This document shows, one piece after another, positions 42,229 to 51,726 of a DNA stretch of 64,000 bases. The number at the start of each line of letters is the position of its first letter. The first letter of the stretch is position 1. This DNA is from Melghirimyces algeriensis (GTDB taxonomy: Bacteria; Bacillota; Bacilli; Thermoactinomycetales; DSM-45169): NCBI RefSeq assembly GCF_900182565.1, contig NZ_FXTI01000005.1, positions 62,001 to 126,000 of the forward strand, in the 5' to 3' direction. Below the pieces are notes generated by a model. It was not told where the DNA came from, did no database searches, and saw only the letters and a program-made list of their open reading frames with translations. Position numbers and translations under genes: made by a program.

Positions 42229-44508
42229 TTACCTGAAAAACCCAACCTGGTACTCCTTTCCGAGATCAGCTGAAGACCCTTGTATACGAATAAAATAGGT
42301 GCCAACATTTAAATCTTGGGAGATTGTCGCACTTCTGTTTCCTTTAGAAAGCTCTAATTTTTCCATGACATTCATATTTTTGTCATAAAGTAAGAGTGTG
42401 CTCCCCTCTCCACCCTTTGGTATTTGGAACCGAAGATTGGTTTTCGTTTTTTGCTCGATATCCATCTGATACCAGTCCAAATCATACCCTCCTCCAAATC
42501 TCCCTTTTTTACTCTGTCCGTATTTCATCATTTCCGCCGTTTCGGAGGTGTCGTTGGGTTCATAAGAGTCTCCGTCATTCGGTTGGTACTGAACAACAAG
42601 GATATAAGGGTCCTGCACGGAATTCGTACCATAATCTGTCACCCGAACGTAGATACTGCCAGATTCCACTTTTAATCCGTACTTTTCACTTTTCCCTTCC
42701 GCTTCCTCATCCACCTTCTTTCCTTTCCAGGACCCCTCCCGCTGTATATAGAGCACCGGATCACCGCGAGGACTCCACACATTCAACTCCAGGTTCAACC
42801 TTCCCGCTTCTGGAATATCCAGACGATACCAATCATTGTCTCGCTTTTTGTGAAAGGTTCCTTTCAGTGAATTGTAGCCCGGATTTACTTTGACACTGTA
42901 AGCATTCCATTGATGATCATTTTCTTCCTGTTCATCAGCTTCTTGCCGAAATTGATTTTTTAGTGTGTATTTCCAGGAAGAATCTGTATCATGGGATAAG
43001 CATGCGACCACCTGGCTCCGCGAGAGCGTCAGCCGAACATGCTCTGCTTCCCTTCCACGGTATTGAACCTCTTTTTTCCCCTCAATAAATACTTCCAACG
43101 TCACATCTTTCATTCCTTCTTTTTTCCCTGTCAGCGAAAACGTCAGGGTTCCGGGATAAGAAGTATTTAATTGATAACAATCCTGATCAGCTCTTCCATC
43201 CAATACTCCTTCATACATCTGGTCAAGTGAAAAAGGCATAGCTGTTTCTCTTGTATTGTTCGGTTCAAATATATCTGGTAAAGGCTCTTCCGTAATCGCT
43301 GCATGTACATTAATCATGCCAAAGCCATAAAACTGATTCCAACGATCGCCCGTTTTCAGCTGAGCCGTTTGACGAATTAAATTTCGGACTTCAGCCGGAC
43401 TCAGTTCCGGTTGACGTTGGAGAATCAAAGCGGCCAAAGCTCCCACTTGCGGTGCAGCAAACGAGGTTCCGGAATCTTTTGCGTACTTTCCTTCCGGAAC
43501 TGCAGCCCAGATTCCCTCCCCAGGAGCCACCACATCGATACCTGATCCAATATTGGAGGTGGGAACCACTTTCCCGTCCGGACCCACAGAACCAACTCCA
43601 AGCACCGTTGGAAATGCAGCAGGATAATAAAGGGGACTGTTGTAGACAATGTGTCCCTCATTGCTGATCCGTGCATTACCCGCGGCACCGACCACTGTTA
43701 CGCCTTTTTCTTCAGCGAACTGAATCGCATCCTCCATCGTTTCTGAATACGTCCAGCTCCCTTGTGCCAAAACAATGACATCCGCCTTTTCTCGAACCGC
43801 AGCGCGTATTCCTTCTGCTGTGAAATACACATCGCCGTCAGAACCATCTTCCATCACTTTGACGGGCATAATACGCAGACTGGATTCTTCCCAATCATCT
43901 GTTTTCTTCCAGCCGCTCCAAACCTCGGCAATCACTCCGGCAACATGGGTCCCATGTCCCATTCGATCCTCCGGCGGTAGAGAGGGATCTTTAAGATTCA
44001 CCCCTTGCATCAGATAAGGCTGCAATGCCGGATGATCCAAGTCCACTCCTGTATCAACAACAGCGACAATGATGGATTCCTTCCGTTTTGGCAGTCGTAC
44101 CTTTTCCCAAGCCTTGCTCGCCGCAATGCGATCCAGATAATATCTTTTATCCAGATGATCCCCAGTCGCTTCGTCCCGTGCCTCCACTTTATATTTTTGA
44201 TTGGGATGAATAAACTCCACATCTTCATTCGCCGACCAATATTCCAACCACTTTTCCTCTTCCACACTCGCTTCCAGACGAATGAGCATTCTGACTCCCC
44301 CGCCTTCCTCCCTCGTCCGATGAAGGATTTGAACCGTTTGAAGGAAAGCCGGGTCCACTTCGTTATTTTTCCATTTGACAACCCATTCCTTTTCCGCTTT
44401 CCCTTTTCCGCCCTTCACCACTTCCGTGTAACCTCCCTCTTTTACACCCTGGCAACCGGAAAGAAAAAGCAACAAAAGGATTAATGTCCACCAACTTATT
44501 ATCCGCAT
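42229..44508 (-). CDS. Subtilisin-like (S8) lipoprotein protease with C-terminal PPC-type domains
   Basis: 759 residues. A signal peptide with lipobox LLSGC (about 19) and a propeptide-like region lead into the protease with Asp in VAVVDTGVDLDHP, His in GHGTHVAGV, Asn in VGAAGNA and Ser in DSGTSFAAP. After residue ~410 come three beta domains, each opening with acidic EPNNT-, QEENDH- and EPNDT-like wording, which fits bacterial pre-peptidase C-terminal (PPC) domains. It should act outside the membrane, anchored by lipid. Substrate unknown. The LCP gene is divergent. Confidence 0.9.
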   Translation of the reverse strand: MRIISWWTLILLLLFLSGCQGVKEGGYTEVVKGGKGKAEKEWVVKWKNNEVDPAFLQTVQILHRTREEGGGVRMLIRLEASVEEEKWLEYWSANEDVEFIHPNQKYKVEARDEATGDHLDKRYYLDRIAASKAWEKVRLPKRKESIIVAVVDTGVDLDHPALQPYLMQGVNLKDPSLPPEDRMGHGTHVAGVIAEVWSGWKKTDDWEESSLRIMPVKVMEDGSDGDVYFTAEGIRAAVREKADVIVLAQGSWTYSETMEDAIQFAEEKGVTVVGAAGNARISNEGHIVYNSPLYYPAAFPTVLGVGSVGPDGKVVPTSNIGSGIDVVAPGEGIWAAVPEGKYAKDSGTSFAAPQVGALAALILQRQPELSPAEVRNLIRQTAQLKTGDRWNQFYGFGMINVHAAITEEPLPDIFEPNNTRETAMPFSLDQMYEGVLDGRADQDCYQLNTSYPGTLTFSLTGKKEGMKDVTLEVFIEGKKEVQYRGREAEHVRLTLSRSQVVACLSHDTDSSWKYTLKNQFRQEADEQEENDHQWNAYSVKVNPGYNSLKGTFHKKRDNDWYRLDIPEAGRLNLELNVWSPRGDPVLYIQREGSWKGKKVDEEAEGKSEKYGLKVESGSIYVRVTDYGTNSVQDPYILVVQYQPNDGDSYEPNDTSETAEMMKYGQSKKGRFGGGYDLDWYQMDIEQKTKTNLRFQIPKGGEGSTLLLYDKNMNVMEKLELSKGNRSATISQDLNVGTYFIRIQGSSADLGKEYQVGFFR

Positions 44509-44618
44509 TGTTCGAATCCCCGCCCTGTCAGCCTGTTATATCAAGCTTAACATGAAACCGCATGGAATGGGATACGAGAACCATAATAACAAATGGAAAC
44601 GAAAGAAAGGAGATCAAA

Positions 44619-45563
44619 ATGGGAAAAACAAAGCAACCATTCCTGATCATTTTGATCCTGGCTATAGGCGTACTCAGTCTTTTTATCTTAATAAAATCGA
44701 CAAAAGACCCTTCCCTAAGTCAGTCACCCTCTTCCCAAAGCCCTTCAGAGTCAATCGCACCAAAACCGAAACAAGAGAATCAATCAACCATGCGCTCCCA
44801 AATTCCTTCTCCAGTTAAAGACCCAGTCAGCCTGCTATTGATTGGAGTGGATCGAAGAAGAGGAGATGTGGGCCGTGCCGATGCCCTCATGGTCATCACC
44901 CTGAATCCTGAGCAAAAAACAGCAAACGTGCTAAATATCCCTAGGGATACAAAAACCCGTCTGGTTCTGGGAAAAAAAACGGCCCGGAATGATAAAATCA
45001 ATCATGCCTACTCACTTGGTAATGGAACTTCAACCACCGTTCAAACGGTGGAAAAATATCTTGATATCCCAATCCATCATTACATAAAAGTGGATTTTAC
45101 CGGATTTCGCTCGTTGATCAATCTATTTGGAGGAGTGGATGTACACGTAAAGAACAGTTTCTCCTACCAGGGACATCATTTCCAAAAGGGATCTCAAACG
45201 TTGAACGGCTCCCAAGCCCTTGCCTATGTGCGGGATCGTACAGGCGGAAGTGATTATGACCGTCATTTCCGACAACAACAGGTATTAAACAGCCTTTTAG
45301 AAAAAGGAACCCATTGGTCAACGCTTCTTAAGCTGAATGACTTATTTCACGTGATACAGAAACATACGGAAACCAATCTCTCTTTGAATCAAGCTTGGAA
45401 GCTACTTCGTACATTCCGTGAAATTCCAACTAAAAACCGAACCACGTTGCACCTTACTGGATATGACCAATGGCAACCCCGATATTTTTTAATTGTGCCG
45501 GAATCTGAACGCCTTCGGATCCGTCGCATTCTGCGGAAGCATATGGAGTTGCCCCCATACTGA
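44619..45563 (+). CDS. LytR-CpsA-Psr (LCP) family cell-wall glycopolymer ligase
   Basis: 314 residues from ATG 44619 (AAAGGAG). One membrane helix (about 8-26), a Ser/Pro-rich linker, then the LCP domain: LLIGVDRRRGDVGRADALMV, NIPRDTKTRL, and AYVRDRTGGSDYDRHFRQQQ. The conserved Arg and Asp residues for pyrophosphate binding are present. LCP enzymes attach teichoic acids or capsule to peptidoglycan. A polysaccharide locus follows within 5 kb. Confidence 0.93.
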   Translation: MGKTKQPFLIILILAIGVLSLFILIKSTKDPSLSQSPSSQSPSESIAPKPKQENQSTMRSQIPSPVKDPVSLLLIGVDRRRGDVGRADALMVITLNPEQKTANVLNIPRDTKTRLVLGKKTARNDKINHAYSLGNGTSTTVQTVEKYLDIPIHHYIKVDFTGFRSLINLFGGVDVHVKNSFSYQGHHFQKGSQTLNGSQALAYVRDRTGGSDYDRHFRQQQVLNSLLEKGTHWSTLLKLNDLFHVIQKHTETNLSLNQAWKLLRTFREIPTKNRTTLHLTGYDQWQPRYFLIVPESERLRIRRILRKHMELPPY

Positions 45564-45809
45564 GACTTGTGACTGGTATTTTTTCTTGTAAGAGCTCCAT
45601 TGGGAATAGTATGATTGAAATACGGTTTCTTTCAAGGAATCTGGTGCAACCCTACAACATCATCAAGACAAACGAACAGTAATACAACCTCTTAAATACC
45701 TCAACAAAACGGGAGACAAAGCGTAAATCGGCATCCCTGAAGGGCTGCCTTTCTTTATGGATTGGAACGAATCAATCCGAATCATATCCGGATTTGGGAG
45801 GCGGGCACG

Positions 45810-46448
45810 TTGAAGTTGCCGACTGTTTATTCCACCGTTAAAGAATACAAAGAAACGGAAATCCTCATTCAAAAATCTCGTTTCATTACTTATGTCAACC
45901 GGGTTGAATCAGAAAAGGAAGCGGTTCGTTTCATTCAAAATATTTCCCGGAGACACTGGGATGCGACTCATAATTGCTATGCCTATCAAGTGATGGATGG
46001 CCAAATCGCCCAAAAATCCTCCGATGACGGAGAGCCTGCAGGAACAGCGGGACGTCCCATTCTGGAAGTGCTTAAAAACAGGGATCTGATTAATACAGTT
46101 ATAGTGGTAACCCGTTACTTTGGAGGGATCAAGCTTGGAGCCGGAGGACTGATCCGGGCTTACAGCCAATCGGCTTCCACTGGTTTGGATGCCGCTGGGA
46201 TTCTAGACTGGGTTCTTCACCGCATGATACGGATCACCGTGAATTACTCGGCCATGGGAAAGGTGGAATATGAACTCCGTTCCATGAATGTTGACATGGA
46301 GCAACCAAAATTCTCGGATAAAGTGCACTTTACCGTATGGGTACCCGATGGAAAAGAGTCGACGGTCACAGAGATGGTGGCGGAACAGACCGGGGGCCGC
46401 GGTGAAGTCATCCTGGGTCAGAAAGAATACCGTCCCATCCCTCGATAG
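45810..46448 (+). CDS. yvyE: YigZ/YvyE (IMPACT) family protein
   Basis: 212 residues from TTG 45810, chosen because GGAGG lies eight bases upstream; ATG 45762 has no site. It has the family segments KSRFITYVNRVESEKEA, DDGEPAGTAGRPIL and VVTRYFGGIKLGAGGL. The role is unclear; human IMPACT regulates translation. In B. subtilis the homologue yvyE is also next to an LCP gene, so gene order is conserved. Confidence 0.92.
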   Translation: MKLPTVYSTVKEYKETEILIQKSRFITYVNRVESEKEAVRFIQNISRRHWDATHNCYAYQVMDGQIAQKSSDDGEPAGTAGRPILEVLKNRDLINTVIVVTRYFGGIKLGAGGLIRAYSQSASTGLDAAGILDWVLHRMIRITVNYSAMGKVEYELRSMNVDMEQPKFSDKVHFTVWVPDGKESTVTEMVAEQTGGRGEVILGQKEYRPIPR

Positions 46449-46456
46449 TGACTGGA

Positions 46457-46505
46457 ATCAAACGCCTCTATACGCAGTATCAAGCGCATAGAGGCGTTTG
46501 ATTAT
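46457..46505. terminator. Bidirectional terminator between yvyE and metQ
   Basis: A 15 bp arm (ATCAAACGCCTCTAT) pairs with its exact complement, extended by CGC/GCG. It lies between convergent genes. Confidence 0.88.
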
Positions 46506-46529
46506 TAAAACATGTAAAGATGGACAAGG

Positions 46530-47327
46530 TTAAAATGCCGGAACAACTGCACCTTTATATTTCTCTTCAATAAACTTCTTGATTTTGGGAGAATGAAGTG
46601 CTTTCGCCAGTTCCTTCACTCTTTTATCATTTTCATTCCCCTCTTTCACAGCCAACACATTCACATAAGGAGAATCTTTTCCTTCAATAAAGAGGGCATC
46701 CTTGACCGGATTCAGATCCGCCTGTAACGCATAGTTGGTGTTAATGACCGCGAGATCCACCTCACCCAAAAACCGGGGCAGTGCTGCCGATTCCAGTGTT
46801 TTAAACTTCAGGTTCTTGGGATTTTCCTTGATATTCTTCAGCTTTTTGTCCCCTTTGCGGTTATCCAGTTCAATGAGACCTTCTTTGTCCAGCAATAGGA
46901 GTACTCGTGTCATCTCACTGGTCGCATTGGGAATAGCGACTGTGGCTCCTTTTTTCAGTTCTGAGATCTTCTTTATTTTTTTGGAATAGGCACCCATCGG
47001 TTCAATGTGAACCCCTGTCACCTTTTTCAGATGCCAACCCCGTTCTTCATTCGTCGCTTTCATCCAAGGGACATGCTGGAAGAAATTCGCATCCAGTTCC
47101 CCTTCCTCCACCGCTTTGTTCGGAGTTACATAGTCTTGTAAAACGACGATCTCCAATTGAATCCCTTTTTTCTTCAGTTCAGGCTTCACTTGTTCCAGGA
47201 TTTCAGCGTGCGGAACTTGTGTAGCTCCTACCTCCAAAACCTGCTCCTCATCTTTGTCCCCCCCACAGGCGGTAAGGACCGTAATCAAAGAGAGCGCCAA
47301 TCCAAGCAAAACAAACTTTTTCCACAT
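46530..47327 (-). CDS. metQ: Methionine ABC transporter substrate-binding lipoprotein
   Basis: 265 residues from ATG 47327 (AGGAGG). Lipobox VLTAC is at about residue 20, followed by the NlpA/MetQ wording VGATQVPHAEILEQVKP, DANFFQHVPWM and ATVAIPNATSE. It captures methionine outside the membrane for MetI/MetN. It is the last gene of metNIQ under the SAM riboswitch. Confidence 0.96.
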   Translation of the reverse strand: MWKKFVLLGLALSLITVLTACGGDKDEEQVLEVGATQVPHAEILEQVKPELKKKGIQLEIVVLQDYVTPNKAVEEGELDANFFQHVPWMKATNEERGWHLKKVTGVHIEPMGAYSKKIKKISELKKGATVAIPNATSEMTRVLLLLDKEGLIELDNRKGDKKLKNIKENPKNLKFKTLESAALPRFLGEVDLAVINTNYALQADLNPVKDALFIEGKDSPYVNVLAVKEGNENDKRVKELAKALHSPKIKKFIEEKYKGAVVPAF

Positions 47328-47351
47328 CACTTTCTCCTCCTGTCCATTCAT

Positions 47352-48008
47352 TTATCGTTTATCAAGCTGCCGGGAAAACCAATCACCAATCCATTGAACA
47401 AGTTGTACCATCATGACCAGCAATACCCCACAGGTTACCAACATTCCATCATTGAAGGACTGAAACCCAAAACGGAAGGCTGCATCTCCAAGACCCCCTC
47501 CACCTACAACACCAGCCATTGCAGAGAAACTGATCAAGGTGACACAGGTAACAGTTAGTCCGGAAATCAATGCGGATGTCGCTTCTGGCAATAACACATT
47601 CACAACGACTTGGAAGCGGGTGGACCCCATGGAACGGGCAGCCTCAACCACCCCTTTATCCACTTCCCGCAAAGCCGTTTCCACAATCCGGGCGTAGAAC
47701 GGAGCTGCCCCGGCAATTAACGGAATGGTTGCCGCAGTCGGTCCAAGGCTGGTTCCCACCAAAAATTTTGCCAAAGGAAATAAAAACAATACCAGTATAA
47801 TGAAGGGAACTGCGCGAAAAATATTTACAACCGTGGCAACCGCCTTCTGGACCCAATGTTTTTCCCAAATTTGTCCTGTATCCGTCACTACCAGCAGAAT
47901 CCCCAAAGGCACTCCAAACAAAGCTGTAAAGAACGTAGAGATTCCAACCATATAGGCCGTTTCCCCAGTGGCTTGCCAAATCGTGGCCCAGTCGATTTCA
48001 TTAAACAT
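47352..48008 (-). CDS. metI: Methionine ABC transporter permease
   Basis: 218 residues, five membrane helices. The ATPase-contact loop EAA-like motif lies in AARSMGSTRFQVVVNVLLPEA. I choose ATG 48008, nine bases after GGAGG; ATG 48014 is too close. It overlaps metN by eight bases. Confidence 0.95.
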   Translation of the reverse strand: MFNEIDWATIWQATGETAYMVGISTFFTALFGVPLGILLVVTDTGQIWEKHWVQKAVATVVNIFRAVPFIILVLFLFPLAKFLVGTSLGPTAATIPLIAGAAPFYARIVETALREVDKGVVEAARSMGSTRFQVVVNVLLPEATSALISGLTVTCVTLISFSAMAGVVGGGGLGDAAFRFGFQSFNDGMLVTCGVLLVMMVQLVQWIGDWFSRQLDKR

Positions 48009-48999
48009 GGACATTCACCTCCAAATCCGCCTCCTCATGCAAAGAATCCAAAAGCTGTTCTACATCTTCCCGCTTCCCGTCAATCAGGAAGGTCATACCA
48101 CCATCCGCTTTAAGCTCTCTCTCGGAAACGCTCACTTTTACCCGGCCACTTTGAACAGCGGGACCAATTTTCGCCCATACATCCTGCATTTCATCAGGGC
48201 TGCAATGGAACCTCGTTTTTTCCGTTGATTGAACCGGGAAGTCGGAAGATTGCATCCATTCGGTTTGTTGTACAAATTGTTTCGTTACAGAATGTTTTGG
48301 ATTCCCAAATACGCTTTTCACCTCCCCTCTTTCAACGATCTGTCCACCTTCCATGACAGCCACCCTGTGACAGATCGCCTGAACAACCGACATTTCATGG
48401 GTGATCAGTAACAGAGTGATTCCAGTCTCTCGATTGATTTCCCGCAATAAGTCGAGAATCGAGGAGGTTGTCTCCGGGTCCAGAGCCGATGTTGCTTCGT
48501 CACACAACAAGACCTTGGGATCATTCGCCAAAGCTCTGGCAATTCCCACCCGTTGCTTTTGTCCTCCGGAAAGCTGCGAAGGATAAGCCTGTGCCCGATC
48601 GGAAAGTCCCACTTGCTCAAGTAGAGCATCCACCTTTCGACGAATGGTTTCTTTTGGCTTTTTCGCCATCTCAAGGGGAAAAGCTACATTTTTCCAAACA
48701 GTCCGGGATTGAAGTAGATTAAAATGTTGGAAGATCATCCCAATCTTTTGACGGGCATAACGGAGTTCCTTTTCAGCCAGCTGGGATATTTCCTGTCCAT
48801 CCACCCGAACAGTTCCGTTTGTTGGAGTTTCCAATCCGTTGACCAAGCGCAGCAATGTGCTTTTTCCCGCCCCACTGCGTCCAATGATCCCAAAAATCTC
48901 TCCCTGCGCAACATGAAGATCCACGTTTTGCAAAGCCTTGACCGGTTGATTCCCCTTCTGGGAAGGAAAGGTTTTACTGATCCCCTTCAGCTCAATCAT
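48001..48999 (-). CDS. metN: Methionine ABC transporter ATPase with NIL domain
   Basis: 332 residues: Walker A GRSGAGKST, signature LSGGQKQRVGIARAL, Walker B VLLCDEATSALDP, and after ~250 a NIL domain that senses methionine for trans-inhibition. ATG 48999 follows TGGAGG by eight bases. It is the first gene after the riboswitch. Confidence 0.96.
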   Translation of the reverse strand: MIELKGISKTFPSQKGNQPVKALQNVDLHVAQGEIFGIIGRSGAGKSTLLRLVNGLETPTNGTVRVDGQEISQLAEKELRYARQKIGMIFQHFNLLQSRTVWKNVAFPLEMAKKPKETIRRKVDALLEQVGLSDRAQAYPSQLSGGQKQRVGIARALANDPKVLLCDEATSALDPETTSSILDLLREINRETGITLLLITHEMSVVQAICHRVAVMEGGQIVERGEVKSVFGNPKHSVTKQFVQQTEWMQSSDFPVQSTEKTRFHCSPDEMQDVWAKIGPAVQSGRVKVSVSERELKADGGMTFLIDGKREDVEQLLDSLHEEADLEVNVHV

Positions 49000-49034
49000 G
49001 TTGTCAACCTCCATCTGTTTTCACGTCCAAATAT

Positions 49035-49203
49035 AAAAAATCCCTTCTACCAGATGTAGAAAGGATCGTTTTTGTCACCGAACCCTTTCTCTCATCTGCC
49101 AGGAACATTTATCCTGCAGGAATTGGCACCATCACCACAAAAACACTGCGGTTGGTTGCCGGGCTTCATCGGGCCAGTCCCTCCACCTCTCTGGATAAGA
49201 GAA
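49035..49203 (-). ncRNA. SAM-I (S-box) riboswitch with terminator
   Basis: The minus strand reads CTTATCCAGAGAGGTGGAGG, then GGCCCGATGAAGCCCGGCAACC (written in two parts in the family consensus), the S-box core. An intrinsic terminator follows (GATCCTTTCTAC paired with GTAGAAGGGAT, then T run, 49035-49066), and metN begins 36 bases later. Binding SAM should cause termination, so methionine uptake is off when SAM is plentiful. Confidence 0.96.
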
Positions 49204-49231
49204 AAGAACTATTTCAAATTGTATAGATCAG

Positions 49232-49260
49232 ATAGTAACATGCTCTCTTGCTTCCGTCAA
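49232..49260 (-). promoter_or_regulatory. Promoter of the metNIQ operon
   Basis: TTGACG (49255-49260) and TACTAT (49232-49237) with a 17 bp spacer. The start point would be about 20 bases before the riboswitch core. Confidence 0.75.
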
Positions 49261-49429
49261 CTTGAAAAAATAAGGAAGCCAGAGGAAGTCCCATTTCTGA
49301 AGGAGGATGTCAATCCTTTTGGACACTTTACTTGACATTACATTTCCATTACAAATAGACCATCATGCACTATTTAGAAGGTAAATGCCTTATAATATAG
49401 TTAACAAGCGGTATCGGGAGGTGGCTCAA

Positions 49430-49540
49430 ATGAACTATCCAGTCGTCGGCAAGTCTTTCTGGTTTGGCATTTTTAATGCAGCGCTTTTGAGCATCCCCTT
49501 GTGGCTCCTCTTTTATTATTCCCTTCGCTTTCTGTTCTGA
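49430..49540 (+). CDS. 36-aa single-helix membrane peptide
   Basis: ATG 49430 is preceded by GGGAGGTGG, and TATAAT lies at 49391-49396. The product is MNYPVVGKSFWFGIF followed by a hydrophobic helix and YYSLRFLF. It looks like a small inner-membrane protein. Function unknown. It points away from the metNIQ promoter and towards the convergent sugar-transferase gene. Confidence 0.55.
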   Translation: MNYPVVGKSFWFGIFNAALLSIPLWLLFYYSLRFLF

Positions 49541-49631
49541 AAACAATCCAATTGCACATCAACCATTCATTTGATTCAGCAACCAAACGCACAGAAAAAA
49601 GGATTGCACATTGGCAACCCTTTTGTATTAT

Positions 49632-50279
49632 TTATCTGGCTCCGCTTCCTGAAAGAACGACCCAGACCGTCCGTATGAGAATTTTCATGTCCAAAGCAAA
49701 CGATTGGTTGCGGATATAAAACATATCCAACTGAAACTTTTCTTTGGGAGTGGATTCATATCCACCATTCACCTGAGCCCATCCGGTCAAACCCGGTTTC
49801 ACCATCAATCGTTGTTTAAAGCCTGGGATCTGCCCAGCAAATTTTTCCGTAAACACATAACGCTCCGGTCGAGGACCGATTAAGCTCATGTCCCCCCGCA
49901 ATACGTTAATCAGTTGGGGCACTTCATCGATCCGAGTCTTGCGTATAAACTTCCCAACACGGGTTACACGAGGGTCGTTTTTGGATGCCCATTGCGGCCC
50001 GTTCTTTTCCGCATCCATACGCATAGAACGTAATTTGATAATGTGAAAACGCCGACCTTGCAGTCCCAAACGTTCTTGCGTATAGAAAGCCGGACCTTTG
50101 GATTCCAGCCGAATCATCACCACGGTCAAAATCAAAACGGGAGATATGAAGAGCAAGAGAGCAATGGAAAAAACGACTTCAAAGACTCTTTTACAAAAAG
50201 GGTATATGCCGACTGTATATGGCGAACCCTCGGTCCGCGCTTGCGAATCGCTTTCATAAGCTACCGCTTTGGAACGCAT
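49632..50279 (-). CDS. Polyprenyl-phosphate sugar-1-phosphate transferase (initiating enzyme)
   Basis: 215 residues from ATG 50279 (AGGAG). One N-terminal membrane helix (about 28-52), then the bacterial sugar transferase core: YTQERLGLQGRRFHIIKLRS, TRIDEVPQLINVLRGDMSLI, GPRPE. EpsL/WcaJ-type enzymes place the first sugar phosphate on undecaprenyl phosphate. It would begin the repeat unit made by the locus to the right. There is no other gene of this kind in the window. Confidence 0.92.
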   Translation of the reverse strand: MRSKAVAYESDSQARTEGSPYTVGIYPFCKRVFEVVFSIALLLFISPVLILTVVMIRLESKGPAFYTQERLGLQGRRFHIIKLRSMRMDAEKNGPQWASKNDPRVTRVGKFIRKTRIDEVPQLINVLRGDMSLIGPRPERYVFTEKFAGQIPGFKQRLMVKPGLTGWAQVNGGYESTPKEKFQLDMFYIRNQSFALDMKILIRTVWVVLSGSGAR

Positions 50280-50458
50280 CCGCAAACCACTCCTGCCATC
50301 ATTAGATTCCACTCAATTTAAGTATCTATAAGGAAATGTTACAAGAACATTACAGGCAATCTTCCGTTCAAGCTGTCAACCTGATACAAAGTATACTTCA
50401 GATGCCCAAGTTTTACAATACATCTTAGCGTTTATTTTACACAAACTTTACATGTATA

Positions 50459-51391
50459 TTACAAGCAAACTCCATCCATCTTCTTCCGGCAATATTCCAT
50501 CGTCCAGCGCAGACCTTCCTCCAGCTCAGTACAGGGTGACCAACCAAGAACTGTTTTGGCTCGGTCCACACAGAAACAGCTGAATCGAATATCTCCCGAA
50601 CGTTCAAGCGCATGTTTCACTTCCACTTTTCCACCGTATATTTCCCCCATCACCTTGACCAAGTCATTCAGCGAAGTGCTCACACCGGTTCCCAGATTCA
50701 AGGTTTCTCCATCTCCATGTTCAAGCGCAGCAATATTGGCACGGGCAATATCTTCAACATAGATATAATCCCGTGTCTGCTCCCCATCACCGAAGATTGT
50801 CAACGGCTGGTTGCGCAATAAACGATCGATGAATATAGAGATGACGGCACCCTCACCATGAGCAACCTGACGAATCCCATAGACATTGGCATAGCGGAGA
50901 ATCGTATAGGATAACCCATACAATTCAGCATAGACTTTTATATAAGTTTCGGGGGTCAGTTTGGAAATACCATACGGGGACAAGGGAGAAATCGGATGGT
51001 CTTCATCGATTGGAAGATATTCAGGATTTCCATACACCGCTGCTGAAGAAGCATAGATAATTTTCTTGACTCCATGACAACGACAAGCTTCCAGGAGGCG
51101 AATCGTTCCCAGAATATTGGTCTGGGCGTCCATCATTGGGTTTTCGACGGATTGGGTAACTTGGGATTGTGCCGCTTGGTGAATCACTACATCCGGCTTT
51201 TCCTCCCGAAATACCCAATCAATTGCCTCATCTTGAACGTTCATACGGTAAAAAGGAATGCCATCTTTGAGATGGGTTTCTTCCCCCGTTGAAAGATTAT
51301 CCAGCACAATCGGCTGATTTCCGTTCTCTAACAATTGGTCCACAATATGTGATCCAATAAATCCTGCTCCTCCTGTTACTAATACTTTCAT
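50459..51391 (-). CDS. NAD-dependent epimerase, GalE/UDP-glucose 4-epimerase-like
   Basis: 310 residues from ATG 51391 (GAAGGGG). NAD motif GGAGFIGSHIVD at residue 8, and the catalytic YxxxK in SPYGISK (about 145-150) with Ser in YASSAAVYG. It probably interconverts UDP-hexoses or UDP-HexNAc for the polysaccharide. It stands behind the terminator of the main cluster, so it has its own promoter. Confidence 0.88.
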   Translation of the reverse strand: MKVLVTGGAGFIGSHIVDQLLENGNQPIVLDNLSTGEETHLKDGIPFYRMNVQDEAIDWVFREEKPDVVIHQAAQSQVTQSVENPMMDAQTNILGTIRLLEACRCHGVKKIIYASSAAVYGNPEYLPIDEDHPISPLSPYGISKLTPETYIKVYAELYGLSYTILRYANVYGIRQVAHGEGAVISIFIDRLLRNQPLTIFGDGEQTRDYIYVEDIARANIAALEHGDGETLNLGTGVSTSLNDLVKVMGEIYGGKVEVKHALERSGDIRFSCFCVDRAKTVLGWSPCTELEEGLRWTMEYCRKKMDGVCL

Positions 51392-51672
51392 AGCCAAACC
51401 CCTTCTCTCACTCAATCCAATGCTTTTTCATGATACCATTTTATCTTTTGCGATGATCAACAGCCTTTTATTTCCCCCATTTAGTAAAACGTGAGCTGAA
51501 CCCGCAAAGTTCCATAACAAAAAAGGAAAAATTCACTTGTTCATCCAGGGCAGTTTCTTTCAACCCTACACCAGTTCACCAGAACAATAAAGATTTATCC
51601 GATGGCGAATTCATGAACAAAAGACAACATCCTTCATCCAACCATGATGAAATGAAACCATCCATATAAGCG

Positions 51673-51700
51673 GAAAACACCGGGTGAAGCCGGTGTTTTC
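51673..51700 (-). terminator. Terminator at the end of the polysaccharide cluster
   Basis: A perfect 11 bp stem (GAAAACACCGG) with a six-base loop, 27 bases past the last glycosyltransferase stop. The rest of 51392-51726 shows no gene. Confidence 0.8.
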
Positions 51701-51726
51701 AAAAGAGTGCCAGAGGTAACGGACAT

